Positions 9,975 through 20,908 of a stretch of 64,000 nt of DNA are shown here, one piece after another. This DNA is from Xanthostigma xanthostigma. Its lineage: Eukaryota > Arthropoda > Insecta > Raphidioptera > Raphidiidae. The notes beneath the pieces were generated by a model, which was not told where the DNA came from, did no database searches, and was given only the letters and a program-made list of their open reading frames with translations. Within the stretch, counting starts at the first letter, position 1. Every line of letters begins with the position of its first letter. A program made the position numbers and the translations under genes. The stretch is from assembly GCA_963575645.1 (NCBI GenBank), contig OY754466.1:43122001-43186000 (forward strand), in the 5' to 3' direction.

Positions 9975-10475
9975 ATATCATTGTCTGGAGTCAAGCTTGT
10001 GACATTCAAAGAGTTTTTGTGATACAAAAAAGAATTATTAGAACAATATTTAAATTAAAGTATAACGAGACCAATTTTCAAATCTAATCGTATATTAACT
10101 GTTACCTCCATTTATCTGTTTAAGATCTTACTCTATGTTAAAAAAATATCTCCAATCTCGACTGTGTTTCTGAAGTGCATCATTACGAAATTAGGCAAAA
10201 AAATTTAATATATAATGACTTTTTTACAAATTATTTTTTTACTAAATCTCCAAGATATGCTGGTAGTAAATTATATAATCATTTGCCAAAAGAAATTAGA
10301 GATATACAGATTTACAAAAAAATTATGCACACTTTAAAATATTATCTTACTGACAGATGTATAGGTACCTACAACATTCAAGAATTTACTGATATGTAAC
10401 TATTTTTATGTTTGACGCTATTTATACTGTGCATACAGTCTTAATAAAGTCTTATTATTATTATTATTATGGATA
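9975..10475 (+). mobile_element. LINE 3' end with degraded RT C-terminus
   Basis: The plus strand encodes, with breaks, 'WSQACDIQRVFVIQKRIIR' (~9988-10044), the WxxA...RVF.LQKR.IR signature after the RT palm in insect LINEs. It then encodes 'SPRYAGSKLYNHLPKEIRDI' and 'TLKYYLTDRCIGTYNIQEF' (within 10175-10399), ending in TAA. A tail of TTA repeats at about 10449-10470 marks the 3' end. Frame changes near 10085 show it is dead. It is a different copy type from the fragment at 825-1235, but the domain order is the same. Confidence 0.7.
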
Positions 10476-10498
10476 CGAAGAAATCAACATTTATACAT

Positions 10499-10776
10499 AA
10501 CTAGCGACCCGGTCCGACTTCGCCCGAGTTTGTAGCTTGCCACTGTTTTTTCGTCGACTTACATTGCAAAATGCTTTTATTGTAACGTGATAAATGATAA
10601 TATATATGCCTATGTCCATCCTGAAGGGCCATTCTAAATATTGGTGAAAACATTTTTCAAATCGAAGGAGTCGTTTCGGAGATTATCTCCTACTCAAATC
10701 TTTGATTAACGTCTGATTTATTGAAGATTATCTCCTACACCCAAACTTTATCTCTTTATAATATTAGTATAGATTT
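10499..10776 (+). repeat. SINE-like dispersed repeat (CTAGCGACCCG ... ATAATATTAGTATAGAT)
   Basis: Starts CTAGCGACCCGGTCCGACTTC and ends TTATAATATTAGTATAGAT, the paired end motifs of a very common class of short insect repeats. The internal 'AATCTTTGATTAACGTCTGA' block also occurs in the hammerhead-associated repeats (for example 56578-56603), so part of this copy may be chimeric. Confidence 0.55.
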
Positions 10777-10789
10777 AAACTATTTTTTT

Positions 10790-11450
10790 TTTCAAATCGC
10801 TGCAGTAATTTTAAAGTCAAAGTGAAAACCATATTTTGCTTGCGTTTGGAAAATCTATATCCCATCCACGCGAATGAAGTCACGAACAAAAAATAGCGAA
10901 ATTATAAAAATTTAAACGTTGACCTCTTTCAAAATAATTCGGCTACAGTCTACAGTATATAAACAGTATAAATTCAATAGCTATTTTGTTCCTATAGAAT
11001 TATTTTGTTGTAGCTTTTGTCTCGATGAATGGCGCCTGTAGCTAGGCACTCACGAGTATGTATGCCGTCGTATTCCTACAGGAAATATAAACCTTGCTTC
11101 TAGTTACACGGTACCTACTTCCTGTAAGCACAATACATGTGTATTTCATTTTCAATTTTTCAGTTGAGTTAACAGAGATTAAACGTCCAGTCTGATTTTC
11201 ATATTGTAGCTTTTATTCTGTTGTTATTTATTCAGCAACGGTTTTCTTTTCTGTATACAAAAATGTCAATGGCCAGTTTATTTACAGGCTGGCCAACAAT
11301 ATGTATATCACATTCATAACTCTGAGTTAGATTCCGGCAGAAGTGAAATAAAAACAATAAGCAATGACACAAGATTCCTCATTTAACAAATAATAATACT
11401 TATAAAACAACTTTTAACTGATAAACCTATTCTTTCTCTTATTGCAAAGA
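10790..11450. other. Gene-free stretch
   Basis: AT-rich, no reading frame or structure that I can support. Confidence 0.45.
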
Positions 11451-11451
11451 A

Positions 11452-11983
11452 GAATTTAAAAAATATAGTTTAAAAAAAACTAAAAAACACGCTTTATATC
11501 GAACAAAAAGTAAAAAATTATTTTTTTAAAATAAGCTTAAAACAATAATGAATAAAAAATACAAGTATTATTGTGAAAAAAGCGTGGGGCGCTTTGTTTC
11601 ACATTTTCGTACATCGAGCGCCCCACGCTTTTTTCACAATAATACTTGTATTTTTTATTCATTTTTGTTTTAAGCTTATTTTAAAAAAAATATTTTTTAC
11701 TTTTTAGTTCGATTTATTGTCAAAAATTTGCCGAAAAGAAAAACAATTTTTTTTTCGGCGTGGACGGGATTAGAACCCACGACCCGTGATTCCGAGAGTT
11801 GACGTCAGCGAAGACCCGTGCCTTAGACCGCACGGCTAGCCACAGTACCTTACAGTGCTGGCATATTATACCACTATATAAACCACTTGCTGTAGTCCAA
11901 ACAAGTTTACAAACATACATACTTATATACATACATACATACATACAAACTTACAAGTGAAACTAATATAAAGCGTGTAAAAA
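11452..11983 (-). mobile_element. Composite element A: long hairpin plus tRNA-like unit
   Basis: It has three parts. A hairpin (about 11503-11714) has ~90-bp arms and a 23-nt loop. A tRNA-like pol III block follows at 11756-11841 (minus). Then comes a trailer with 'AACCACTTGCTGTAGTCCAAAC' and a (CATA)n run. The edges carry AACACGCTTTATAT (11487) and its inverse ATATAAAGCGTGT (11969-11981), a possible terminal inverted repeat. The same arrangement recurs at 49405-50077, so this is one unit rather than two chance neighbours. Confidence 0.65.
11756..11841 (-). ncRNA. tRNA-Leu/Ser-like pol III unit (SINE-type)
   Basis: Minus strand: A-box region GGCTAGCCGTGCGGTCTAAGG, long central part with TGACGTCA, B box GGGTTCTAATCCC. 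The GGCCGAGCGGTCTAAGGCG-type A box (clearer in the second copy at 49837-49923) and the ~40-nt distance between boxes fit a class II (long variable arm) tRNA ancestor. The acceptor stem does not pair cleanly, so I do not call it a functional tRNA gene. Confidence 0.6.
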
Positions 11984-12002
11984 CGGCAGTACAATTTAAA
12001 CA

Positions 12003-12118
12003 GCTTTTCTTATCCCTGTCTGTGGTGACGTCATTTCCAGCCTTGTACCCAGCCTACCGGCCAGCAGAAGTCCAAGCAGCGTTTCCAGCCTCGTGTACAG
12101 CGGCCTTTACACACTTTT
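12003..12118 (-). repeat. Harbinger-like non-autonomous repeat fragment
   Basis: Contains GGTGACGTCATTTCCAGCC, and at the far end the inverse of GGCCGCTGTACACGAGGCTG. Related pieces lie at 14940-15110, 30775-31080 and 45610-46012. A short TIR starting AAGGYCGCTGYMCACRANGCTGG with a nearby TGACGTCA is, from memory, typical of lepidopteran PIF/Harbinger-type non-autonomous elements. That class label is a tentative inference. Confidence 0.45.
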
Positions 12119-12129
12119 CAGATTTTACC

Positions 12130-12760
12130 ATTCCAACCCACTAGTACTAATTTAGATCAAAAATCACTTTTCAAAAATGTTACAATATCTTTCCGTTTTG
12201 AGGTCCCCCGAATCGAAAAAACATATTTTTAAAAACACTCTGTGCGTCTGTTTGTTTGTGAACACGAAACAGGTAAAATGGATGAGCGGATTGAAACCAA
12301 ATTTTGGGAGAATGTTTGGTATGCAAATATGAAGAGCCCTATTGTTTTTGGGGAAATTCGGCGCATGCTCAGAAGAGATGTATGCTATAACGGTGTTTTT
12401 ATATAATAATGGTATACTTTTCATAACGGCTTATTATTCTATTTATTTTTTCAAGAAAGTTTCGTTAAAAAAATTTATAGTTTCGGAAATATTTTGAAAA
12501 TAAAAAAAAATCAGCCGCTCTTTTGTTTTATGGATCTATCAGAAATAAACTAGTTCGGCATGCTTTGATTAATTTTTGACGTGGAACATATTATGCAGGT
12601 AACCATGGCAACGAATAGCAAATATTATATTGAATACTAACCATTACCCGCGTCACCTCACACGATATCAGAAATTTCATTTTCTTTATTATAATAATCA
12701 AATGTCAACATTTTTGAAGTTGGAATAGTTCCGTCGCCCAATTGGCTGGATTTTTTTTTA
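12130..12760 (+). repeat. Family-5 dispersed repeat, longest copy
   Basis: Carries GGATGAGCGGATTGAAACC, 'TATGCAAATATGAAG', 'GAGCCCTATTGTTTTTGGGG', CGGCGCATGC and later 'GAAGTTGGAATAGTTCCG' and 'CGCCCAATTGGCTGG'. The same order occurs at 16425-16815 (plus), partly at 17270-17585 (minus), and twice in tandem at 51078-51360. The 86-codon minus frame over 12164-12424 is only a translation of this repeat. Confidence 0.65.
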
Positions 12761-12769
12761 TATGACAAT

Positions 12770-13730
12770 GAGCTTTCAAAAAATCTTCACTATTTCTATC
12801 TCATGTGTAAAAGAAAACAGTTCAAACTGCCCAAATCAGCCGGAGCGACTTGAGAAAAAATAATGTTTTTAAATTTAAAGGTACGTGCGTGTTAGGCTTA
12901 TATAAAATAATATTGTCTGTAACTTACAAAGCCAACAAATATTGCGTTAAATTAAATAAATATGTGCGTTTATTTAATTCAATTTTATTTTTAGTTAATA
13001 TTGATTCAAATATTGATTTAGCAAATAAACATTTTTTTCGTCATAAGGAGACATGTATTTATTTGACTAAACAAATCTTTTTTCTAAGTAGTGTGCCTTA
13101 ATGTAAAATAATTTACTACACGGATAATTCCAATGTTGTGCCGTGACGTCAGGGGTGGATGGCCCCACAGGGATTTTGGGAGTTTTCTCGGTAAGCCGGG
13201 ACCCGCCGAGGCCAGTAGACCGATTGCCTATTGTAACAAAACTGTTCTAGTCCGTGATGGAAATTATTTATTTACAATAATAAATGTTTAACAAAACAGT
13301 TAAACACACAAACGAAAGCGTACTTCTTTAACAAACAGAAACAAAATAACAGTTCTAAATAATAAAATAGAAAACTAAGTAACAGAAAAATATAACGTCC
13401 TAATAATGTACACAAAATATTTACAACACACAAACACAACAAAGTTTATCAGCACACTTGTCTATTAACTATATTCACACGTCTATTTACAAAAAGTTAT
13501 TTATGTAAAACCAGATGTATATAATTGCACTCAATGGATTCTAAGGTAAAATTAATAATGCGCTTTTTGTCTTTGCTTAAATAGCTCTCACAACCGTAAG
13601 CTATAATTATTGTGGCGGCTAATATAGAGTGTTGAACACTTATTTTGAACATGACAGTATAAAAACTAGCGCTGGCCCTCTGTATGAAAAAAAAATGGTA
13701 TCCTTGACGGGAACAGAATCTTACTTTCTT
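12770..13730. other. Gene-free stretch with one GC-rich block
   Basis: 13140-13235 is unusually GC-rich and opens GTGCCGTGACGTCAGGGG. It is followed by AT-rich sequence. It is not a tRNA and has no useful frame, so probably another repeat edge. The frame at 12850-13101 has no recognisable features. Confidence 0.4.
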
Positions 13731-13734
13731 ATGT

Positions 13735-13925
13735 CCACGATGGATATAGTTATATCCACGGTGGGCAACGTTTCTCGGCAAAAGGCAGTAGGAAAAAGTT
13801 CCCAGCCACATCTGGCCCTGCCGGGATTCGAACCCAGTACCTCCCCACTACGCCACACCGCTCGGTGTGTTTTAAATACACAGATTGCTGGTACTGCTCC
13901 GAGAAGAATCGAATAATCAATGATC
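13735..13925 (-). repeat. tRNA-derived SINE (minus strand)
   Basis: On the minus strand 'GGTGTGGCGTAGTGGGGAGG' (A-box region) is followed closely by CTGGGTTCGAATCCCGGCAG (perfect B box). The part between the boxes is shortened compared with a real tRNA. The body continues 'GGCTGGGAACTTTTTCC' and 'GCCGAGAAACGTTGCCCAC' toward lower coordinates. Frames over this region are the usual false proteins made by SINEs. Confidence 0.7.
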
Positions 13926-13929
13926 ACTT

Positions 13930-14930
13930 TATTGTTAATGTTTAATTAATGAAGTTACATCAATTTTAATGTACGTACAGAAATATAATGTGATTACATT
14001 TACGTAATATATTATGCACTACAGTCTCATAATCGACATACGATGAAGAAATGTAACGCTGTCACGCAATTTTAACATCGTTTTCGCATTTTACTTTTCT
14101 CATTAAATAAACACAAAAAATGTTTCTAAATGAACCGTATCCACATTTATTCCTCTGCTAAAAACGCAATCATAAAAGATTTAAAATTTTCATGGTCGTT
14201 TTCTCGTAGCTGAGCAAAGACGTGAAATACATAAATAGGCCTTGCTTTGTCAAAAACATATTCTACTGCACTTTCGGTGAAATGTCGTATTTATTTACCG
14301 GTGAAATGACAGGTTCGGATAATTATTTCGTGATTTCATACATACATGACACTAGTCAACCATCTTTAAATATTCTTATAAAGATCAGTTCGAAATAAAA
14401 AAAAAAACATGAGTGTGCTTTAGACCACACGACTTCCTGCCATAATTTGTTATTATTCACCTTAAAATTCACAAAATATGAACTTTAAAATGAATTTACA
14501 ATTTTATTCACTTTAAACATAGAATATTACATAAAGATAATGAAAACAAAAGAGATACATTGCAATTACTTAGCTCTCGTTGGATTTTAGTCACCCGATA
14601 GCGCCACTGGCAAGTAAAGAGTACTGCTTATATTTTTGGCCACCTGATGGCGCCATTAGCGAGTGAAGTATTTGTTGAGGAAGAAAGAAAGAAGATGTGC
14701 GCGCGCACCTCTCTCTCTTGCCCCTACGAAACGTAACTCTCTCTCTTTCGATCTTCACTAACTTATATCTCCCTCTCAACTTCCGTTCGCTTTGCCCGAT
14801 CACGCACCTTCCGTTTTTGCTCTCGTAAGACATTCCCCAGCTTACTCCCCAAGTTAAGCGTGCCTAAAGAAGTTTTACTTCAAAAATCATCTTTTCACAG
14901 CAAAATTGTAAAAATAATTCAATAAATATT
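13930..14930. other. Gene-free stretch with pyrimidine-rich block
   Basis: 14700-14780 is rich in CTCTCTC runs and lies beside the two phrases 'ATAGCGCCACTGGCAAG' and 'GATGGCGCCATTAGCGAG', a degenerate direct repeat about 58 bp apart. No supported gene. Confidence 0.45.
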
Positions 14931-14939
14931 CCAGATTGA

Positions 14940-15112
14940 TTCTTGCTCAAAACAAACACGGAAACTAGCTCCGGTTCAAATTTTGAAATGCAGCTTGTAA
15001 TCACGCACGCGAGCTCGCAGTGACGTCATTTCTATCCTTGCAGTCAGCCAAGTCCCAACAAGGATTCCAACGACAAAACCCGCCTCGTGTGCAGTTGCCT
15101 TTATATGACACC
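14940..15112 (-). repeat. Harbinger-like repeat fragment
   Basis: Contains 'AATCACGCACGCGAGC', 'GCAGTGACGTCATTTC' and 'CCTCGTGTGCAGTTGCCTTTA', matching 45930-46012 and the inverse of 30780-30890. It lies beside a degenerate repeat with 'CCTCCCGGATTTCCTGGGAG' (15137 onward) whose second half recurs at 15400-15470. Confidence 0.45.
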
Positions 15113-15512
15113 GTGTGTATCCGAACTAGGGTTCCCAACCCTCCCGGATTTCCTGGGAGACTCCAGCTAACCTCCCAGGATGCAATAATTTCTCTGATTT
15201 TTCTAAAATTATACGCATCCATCGCTCGTTATGCATATATAAATTTAAAAATAATAAATAATTGAGATTTTCCTTCAACACCCACTCGATTTTTTCATGT
15301 AAAGACCTTTTTGATTTTGTGGTAAAATACCGTCAAATATTAGATGCTGCTCGAAAGCAAAGTAAATTTAAATTTAAAAATTAATAAATGATTTTCACCA
15401 CCCTCCCCACTCGATTTCTTAAAATTCTCCCGGGCTGGTCCTTTCGAGAGTTGGCAACCCTGGTCCGAACCCTCAGTGAAAATAACATTACATGGTGGAG
15501 GTAGCGGAGCTG

Positions 15513-15589
15513 AGACGGGTCGGAGGGAACACCAGTCAAAACACATAATACTCGTATGTGTTTTGACTGGTGTTCCCTCCGACCCGTCT
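15513..15589. repeat. Perfect 34-bp hairpin
   Basis: AGACGGGTCGGAGGGAACAC... (15513-15546) and its exact reverse complement (15556-15589) are separated by a 9-nt loop AATACTCGT. No mismatch seen. It is probably the centre of a small foldback element. The flanking sequence is not clearly inverted. Confidence 0.8.
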
Positions 15590-16049
15590 GTGAAAGTTCT
15601 CTACATATGAATTCTATTCTCCATGCCGACAGCGTCAACTGTATGCTTGCCTATTCATCAACGCGTCTTCTGATTAAAACTAAAAGCACAGTTGTATATA
15701 AATCAGAGATGCATTTGTATGTTTCAGAATATTATGCATGGCTTATACAACTTAAAAGCAATCTCTTAAATACACAAACTCTCAACACTATAGAAATTTA
15801 GCTCAGCGGCTGTGTTTGTCAATCCGAGGATTAAATTACTAAATTAATGTAAACTAGTGTGACCTGTGCGAATTATTCGCACTAAATAAGTATAATAATT
15901 ATCACTTTACAAAATTATTTTTCAAATATGATTGCAGGTATTCAATTCGTTTCTAATTTTGCACACTGCTTATAACGTTCTTCTTTTTGTTGTATTACAA
16001 TATGAAGCTCAGATGACAGATCGAAGAAATATTTTACTAAAATTGTCAT

Positions 16050-16290
16050 ATAGAGGCGCAAGTAGCAAAAGCGTTGAACTAAGCCGTCAGATGGCATCAT
16101 GCAGCATTGCTGTGACGTTGTTCAGCGTTGCTCGCTGTTTCAAAATTAAAGCCGTCAGATGGCAGTATGCAGTATTGTGTCTGTTGTATTACAATATGAA
16201 GGTCAGATGACAGATTGAAGTGTTGACGTTGTTACAAAATTAATGCCGTCAGATGGCAGACGTTGTTCAGCGTTGCTGTATTTTAATTAA
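16050..16290. repeat. Degenerate tandem repeat with GCCGTCAGATGGCA
   Basis: GCCGTCAGATGGCA (or its near match) appears three times, with 'CAGCGTTGCT' and 'AATATGAAG(C/G)TCAGATGACAGAT' between. Units are irregular (about 70-110 bp). The reading frame at 15932-16210 crosses the array and is not a credible gene. Confidence 0.55.
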
Positions 16291-16424
16291 TTTACAAAAA
16301 CTTTCTAAAAAAGGAGGCAAACATCTTTCACCTTAGCGTATTAATATATATGATTTACATTACAGTACAATCTACATAAGTCGACGCAAATGTCTGTTCC
16401 CATATTTTTGAAAAATTGCGTTGT

Positions 16425-16815
16425 TGGTCTGTGAACACGATACAAGTCAAACGGATGAGCGGATTGAAATTAAATTTTGGAAGGATGTTTGATATGCTAA
16501 TATGAAGAGCCCTATTGTTTTTGGGGGGAATCGGCGCATGCGCAGAAGAGATATATGCTATAACGTTGTTTTTTTATATAATAATGGTATAGTTTTCATA
16601 ACGGTTTATTATTCTATTTTTTACACGTAAGTTTTGTTAAAAAGTCTGAAAATAAATCTGTTGTCTTTTGTTCTGTAGATCTGTCAGTTGGGTAGTTGAC
16701 AAGCATGCTTTGATTAATTTTTACATGACGTAATATTTAATACTAGCCGTTACTCGCGTCAAGTGTCAATATTTTTGAAGTTGGAATGGTTCCGTCGCCC
16801 AATTGGCTGGCATTT
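16425..16815 (+). repeat. Family-5 dispersed repeat copy
   Basis: Begins near GAACACGATACAAGTCAAACG and carries the family phrases GATGAGCGGATTGAAA, GAGCCCTATTGTTTTTGGGG, CGGCGCATGCGCAGAAGAG, and ends CCCAATTGGCTGGC. It is co-linear with 12250-12755 but shorter in the middle. Confidence 0.65.
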
Positions 16816-16819
16816 TTTA

Positions 16820-17265
16820 TTCACAATTTTATTGAAAATTTTCTAGAACAGTACTGTAATTAGAAATCAACAGTGGGCACTCTGACAAAACGCATTAGGT
16901 ATGTTTATGTGTTTATACAAATGTGAAGAGTATATTGTGCCGTAAACACGACTTGGCAACTTTTATTTTTTTAAATTATACATGAACTGGCACTTCTCGA
17001 AATAGGTAATGTATCTCAATCTCTAAGTGCGATGATTCATCGCGTGAAATTAGTTCAATTTGTTTCAAGTAGGTGGCTACTTAATTTTACACTACAGAAA
17101 ATACACAAACTGTGTTATAAAAAGCAATTGGTTGTCAACACCTATTTGCAAAGCTTTCATTTTATTATACAGGGGTGCAGGGGCTTATCTAGGTTTTTCG
17201 GGGCCTAGGGCGTATTGAAGTTCAATGGGGCCCAATTTTTTGTTAGATTAAGAACCTTTAAAGTG
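16820..17265. other. Gene-free stretch
   Basis: AT-rich. 17170-17240 contains 'GGGGTGCAGGGGCTTATC' and 'GGGGCCTAGGGC', a repeat-edge type also faintly seen at 43500-43575. No coding signal. Confidence 0.4.
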
Positions 17266-17269
17266 GGAT

Positions 17270-17585
17270 TAAAAGTTAATTTTAATATACTCAAAATCGG
17301 AGTTCAAACTTGATGACCTGACAAAAAAAATAATACGCATGCGCCGATTTTTCCCAAAAACAATAGGGCTCTTCATATTTGCATACCAAACATCTTCACA
17401 AAATTTGGTTTCAATCCGCTCATCCGTTTGACATGTATCGTGCTTATAGACAAACAGACGCACAGAGTTTTTCCAAAAATATGTTTTTTGGATACGGGGG
17501 ACCTCAAAACGAAAAGATATTGTAAAATTTTTGAAAAGTGATTTTTGACTTAAACTAGTACCATTCCCCACTTGTGGGTTGGAAT
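17270..17585 (-). repeat. Family-5 dispersed repeat copy, inverted
   Basis: Reverse complement of the 12130-12445 block, including CGGCGCATGC, 'GGGCTCTTCATATTTGC' on the plus strand and CCAACCCACAAGTGG at the far end. The 114-codon frame here is a translation of the repeat. Confidence 0.65.
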
Positions 17586-17608
17586 GGTAAAATAATACTA
17601 TAAAATAA

Positions 17609-17755
17609 CTCAAAAATTGTCAAAATTAGCCCCCAAAATATGTCAAAAATCATCCAAAAATCTGTCAAAATTCACTCAAAAAACTGTTAAAATTCACCTA
17701 AAAAATCGTCAAAATTCATCAAACAAATTGTCACAATTCACTCAAAAAATTTGAA
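17609..17755. repeat. Minisatellite, ~22-bp unit, about six copies
   Basis: Units of the form CTCAAAAAACTGTCAAAATTCA follow one another with 1-4 differences each. It starts right at the edge of the family-5 copy, so it may be an expanded tail of that element. Confidence 0.7.
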
Positions 17756-17871
17756 ACGATTCTTCCAGTCTTTCTTATCAATTGCCCGTTAAAGTCAGAG
17801 AAACGTTTCGCTCTTTGTCTGATCCAGGCCAACTTACCTCCTAGCGCGCTTGAAAAAGTTTCTATTAATAA

Positions 17872-18080
17872 TATAAAATATTTTTAACAAAATAATTGAA
17901 CCGACTTCACACTAAAAAGTAAAAAATAATTGCGTATTGAAATGTTTTGGAGTCGGTGTAGTTCTCGGAATAGATTTCATTTTGGCTGACACCGACTCCA
18001 AAACATTTCAATACGCAATTATTTTTTACTTTTTAGTGTTAAGTCGGTTCAATTTTTTTGTTAAAAATATTTTATTTTTC
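17872..18080. mobile_element. Foldback element with ~85-bp arms
   Basis: Left arm reads AATATAAAATATTTTTAACA ... AAATGTTTTGGAGTCGG. The right arm is its reverse complement. The ~30-nt loop contains CTCGGAATAGATTTC. Ends AACCGACTTC / GAAGTCGGTT-like, the widespread lepidopteran repeat signature. Confidence 0.75.
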
Positions 18081-18094
18081 TCTTTTTAGTGTTA

Positions 18095-18345
18095 ATCTAA
18101 CACTAAAAATCGGTGAACATACATAAAAAAACATTATGCGTGCCTTTGAAATTTGAGAGTTTCCCTCGATTTCTCCGGATTCCACCATCAGATCTTGACT
18201 TGGTTCCGATGGGACTACCTCTGAGGTGCACTCTTTCGAATAAAAAAAAAATTTGAAAATCGGTCCATAATTGACGGAGAAAAAAAAATACAGACTGACA
18301 TAGAACCTCCTCCTTTTTGTTGAAGTCGGTTAAAAAAAAACTGTT
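18095..18345 (-). repeat. GAAGTCGGTT-type dispersed repeat
   Basis: Includes 'TGGGACTACCTCTGAGG', 'GAAAATCGGTCC', 'AGAACCTCCTCC' and ends 'TTGAAGTCGGTTAAAA'. It is a diverged relative of the repeat at 2110-2510 and directly abuts the foldback element whose ends share GTCGGTT. Confidence 0.6.
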
Positions 18346-18349
18346 AAGT

Positions 18350-20080
18350 GCAGTGTGATAAAACTTTCCTAGCGCCCTGCGTACATTTGCATCAGTTTGA
18401 TTAAGCACATTGTCTGAAAGTTTCCGTGGGACGGAAGAAGAACCGATCAATCATAATACAGCCATATTTAGAAAACCTCGTTCGGTCACCGGAACGGTAT
18501 TCACTGCTGCAGGTTCGCGCAAACAGACAGACATACAGACAGAGGTAATCATTTATACGAGAACGTGACGTGTGTACGGAACGCGTTACCATCAAGAGTT
18601 GAATATCACGGCGCCTCGCGTCGCCGCAGCGCAGTCAGAATTTAATGAAACTATAGCTCAAGACTCCAAATCTAGGCTACCCAGGTAGCGGATGATATAA
18701 CTGTCAGAGAACAGCGAAGACTAACCCGCCACAAAATGCTTTACCCGCGATATAAATTACATTTGTTTTTTTTGCGCTTTTGATGAAAATGGTTACAGTT
18801 TTTAAAGTGCCATATGGTCCAAGGATACATTTCTATTGGAAATAGTGAATACAAAGGCACTGGATGTATTAGACCGACCTACATTCCTCTTTCAAGTTTT
18901 TTATCTCTATCTAATTTGTTTTAATGTTAATCTGGAAGCTTTGAGAATGTTTCAGAATTTTTTAGATTGGTGTGAAAACTGCGTGAACTTCTTTAAATAC
19001 TATGAGTTCACGCAGACAAAGCTATGACTAATCTAGAAACTCTAGAAATGGTCTAACAATTTAAGAAGTCTTTAAAAGTTAAAAGAATACTTATATACAG
19101 TTGGTAGTACTGAATTATGTGGGAATATTAGCTATTCAGTCCCGCTTCATCCAGGTTATAAATCGTTATTTTTGCTAACTATTAATCCACCTTTTGTCGT
19201 CGCGTAATAATATACCGGTCAATAATATGATATCAGAAAAATGTTATCATGCTCAGAATTCTGATATTCAGATAAATGCATTCATAAAATTAATATTTAA
19301 AGAGCTCATAAAGATGGCCACAAATGATATATGTATTACAAATCTGTAAAATAACGCTCAAAAATGATATATTTTAATAGATATCTTAAATTAGTTAAAT
19401 TTAAGATATCTTTTTCGAGTTCTCAAAAAGATAGCTTCCAAATGTTATTATATTGATACATTTGTGAAGTTCATGCTGTACGGGGATAAAGTCTACTTTA
19501 TTTGTCAAAAAGTAAACTTTTAAAGACTGAAACAATTTCTAATCGGTTTAGTGGCTCTCGAGTTTTGAGGTAACCTACATCCACAGCTCTACTATTTAGT
19601 ATGGCAATATGTGAGGTATTTCTCACGTCTTTTATCCCATTTGCTTTCCTCAGTGACAGGGGCAACACATTGTTGGTATGTATAACAGGAGGCATCATCA
19701 AGGAGATCGAATTAGATGCGATGCGAAAAAAGCATGCGTTCACTAATTTGAAAAGTTCAATCCGGTCCAAGTGTTGCCACACGCCGCACCGCGCCGTTGT
19801 GTTGAAATGACTCTGTTCTTTCCCCTGAATCCCTTGGCAATGCAGCGCTAACGTTACCAGAGATTCCCAAACAGTATAGATATTAGGCCTGCACCAAGGA
19901 CTCGGCCATTTTATTGAAAACTGCTATTATCCGCTTACATATGGTCACCGACTATTTGGTTTGGCAATTAGCCTAATATTACTGTTTGTGTAGTATCGTT
20001 TAGAGAAGATGGTAACGTCATTGCTCCGCACAAACGTTTTTTAACAAGGGGATGAATATTGTAATTTAGTTGTTCGTTGC
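18350..20080. other. Gene-free stretch
   Basis: No supported gene. 18580-18640 is GC-rich ('GGCGCCTCGCGTCGCCGC'). 19500-19600 (CTCGAGTTTTGAGGTAAC and around) looks like a repeat edge. Frames at 18103-18450, 18401-18595 and 19498-19782 show no protein family that I recognise. Confidence 0.4.
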
Positions 20081-20090
20081 TAGTCGAGAC

Positions 20091-20627
20091 TAGTGATGTG
20101 CCGGATATCCGTATCCGTATCCGCGGATATCCGAGGAGAAGAAAGATCCGTATCCGTTAGTTTTATGGCGGATCTTTTACCGTATTAATTTTCAATTCAT
20201 AGATGTAATTTTATATATATAGGTGATTAGGTAATAATAAAAAACTGTTAAATTCCATTCAGATTATTTTTTATTTCTTAAAATCGTATTTGGCACCTTT
20301 ATATTGCAAAAATCTATCGTATAGTGAGTACCATACCAATAGTACATAACTCAAAGGTACTAATAAAAAACTATCTTTATAATGAGATATTCCACATCGA
20401 TCTTTGGAAAGAGACAATCTGTTATGAGTGTTAACTCTTAAAGTAGTCAATAACTTTTTCCTATAACAGATAGTCTCTTTCCAAAGGTCGATGTGCAATA
20501 TTTACCGCCGCGTACTCTAAGTAAGTTAAGATCCGTATCCGTATCCGCGGATCTTGAAACCAAATATCCGTATTCAGATCCGTATCCGCGGATATGTATG
20601 CATTTTTAACAATCCGGCACATCACTA
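20091..20627. mobile_element. Non-autonomous hAT element with perfect 8-bp target duplication
   Basis: The ends are TAGTGATGTGCCGGAT and ATCCGGCACATCACTA-like inverted repeats, and the flanks are identical octamers GTCGAGAC (20083-20090 and 20628-20635). An 8-bp duplication and TAGNG... ends are the mark of the hAT superfamily. Beneath each end lie many copies of GTATCCG / CGGATA, in the position of hAT transposase-binding subterminal repeats. The centre holds a second inverted repeat (CTTTGGAAAGAGAC..CTGTTAT on both sides). No transposase frame. A related copy is at 60004-60512. Confidence 0.9.
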
Positions 20628-20908
20628 GTCGAGACGCACCATTGACAGTACACATACCGGCTATTATTGCCACTGAAATTGCAAATCACGCCGCTGCTTA
20701 TCGCTCATCCCATTCTTCTTACTACGCAGATACCCCACCTTGCTACTATCTTTTCTATTCATAGCTACTGGACGTAACACTTTAAGAACTAGAAACCTAC
20801 GATAAATATTGGCCGGTTACCCGATAAATAATCGAGTTTTACCTCTCTGCTCTATGGATTTGATTAACATGATTACTCACTGATATCTGTTTGTCGGATA
20901 GAGTGTAG

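Noticed and set aside
11756-11841. Functional tRNA-Leu or tRNA-Ser gene
   Set aside because: Boxes A and B are present but the acceptor and anticodon stems are not convincing, and the same block recurs in a mobile composite.
13629-13927. Overlapping frames with GFEPSTSPLRHTARCVL and HRAVWRSGEVLGSNPGRAR
   Set aside because: These are the usual false peptides obtained by translating a tRNA-derived SINE; the B box GGTTCGAATCC lies within.
17609-17755. CRISPR-like array
   Set aside because: Back-to-back 22-bp units without unique spacers make it a minisatellite.
18401-18600. Possible LINE C-terminus (plus-strand NALPSRVEYHGAS)
   Set aside because: Only a few residues resemble the NxLPxxV motif, with no second motif, tail or target duplication.
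19498-19782. 94-codon minus frame
   Set aside because: Its end overlaps sequence resembling a common repeat edge and no protein family is evident.
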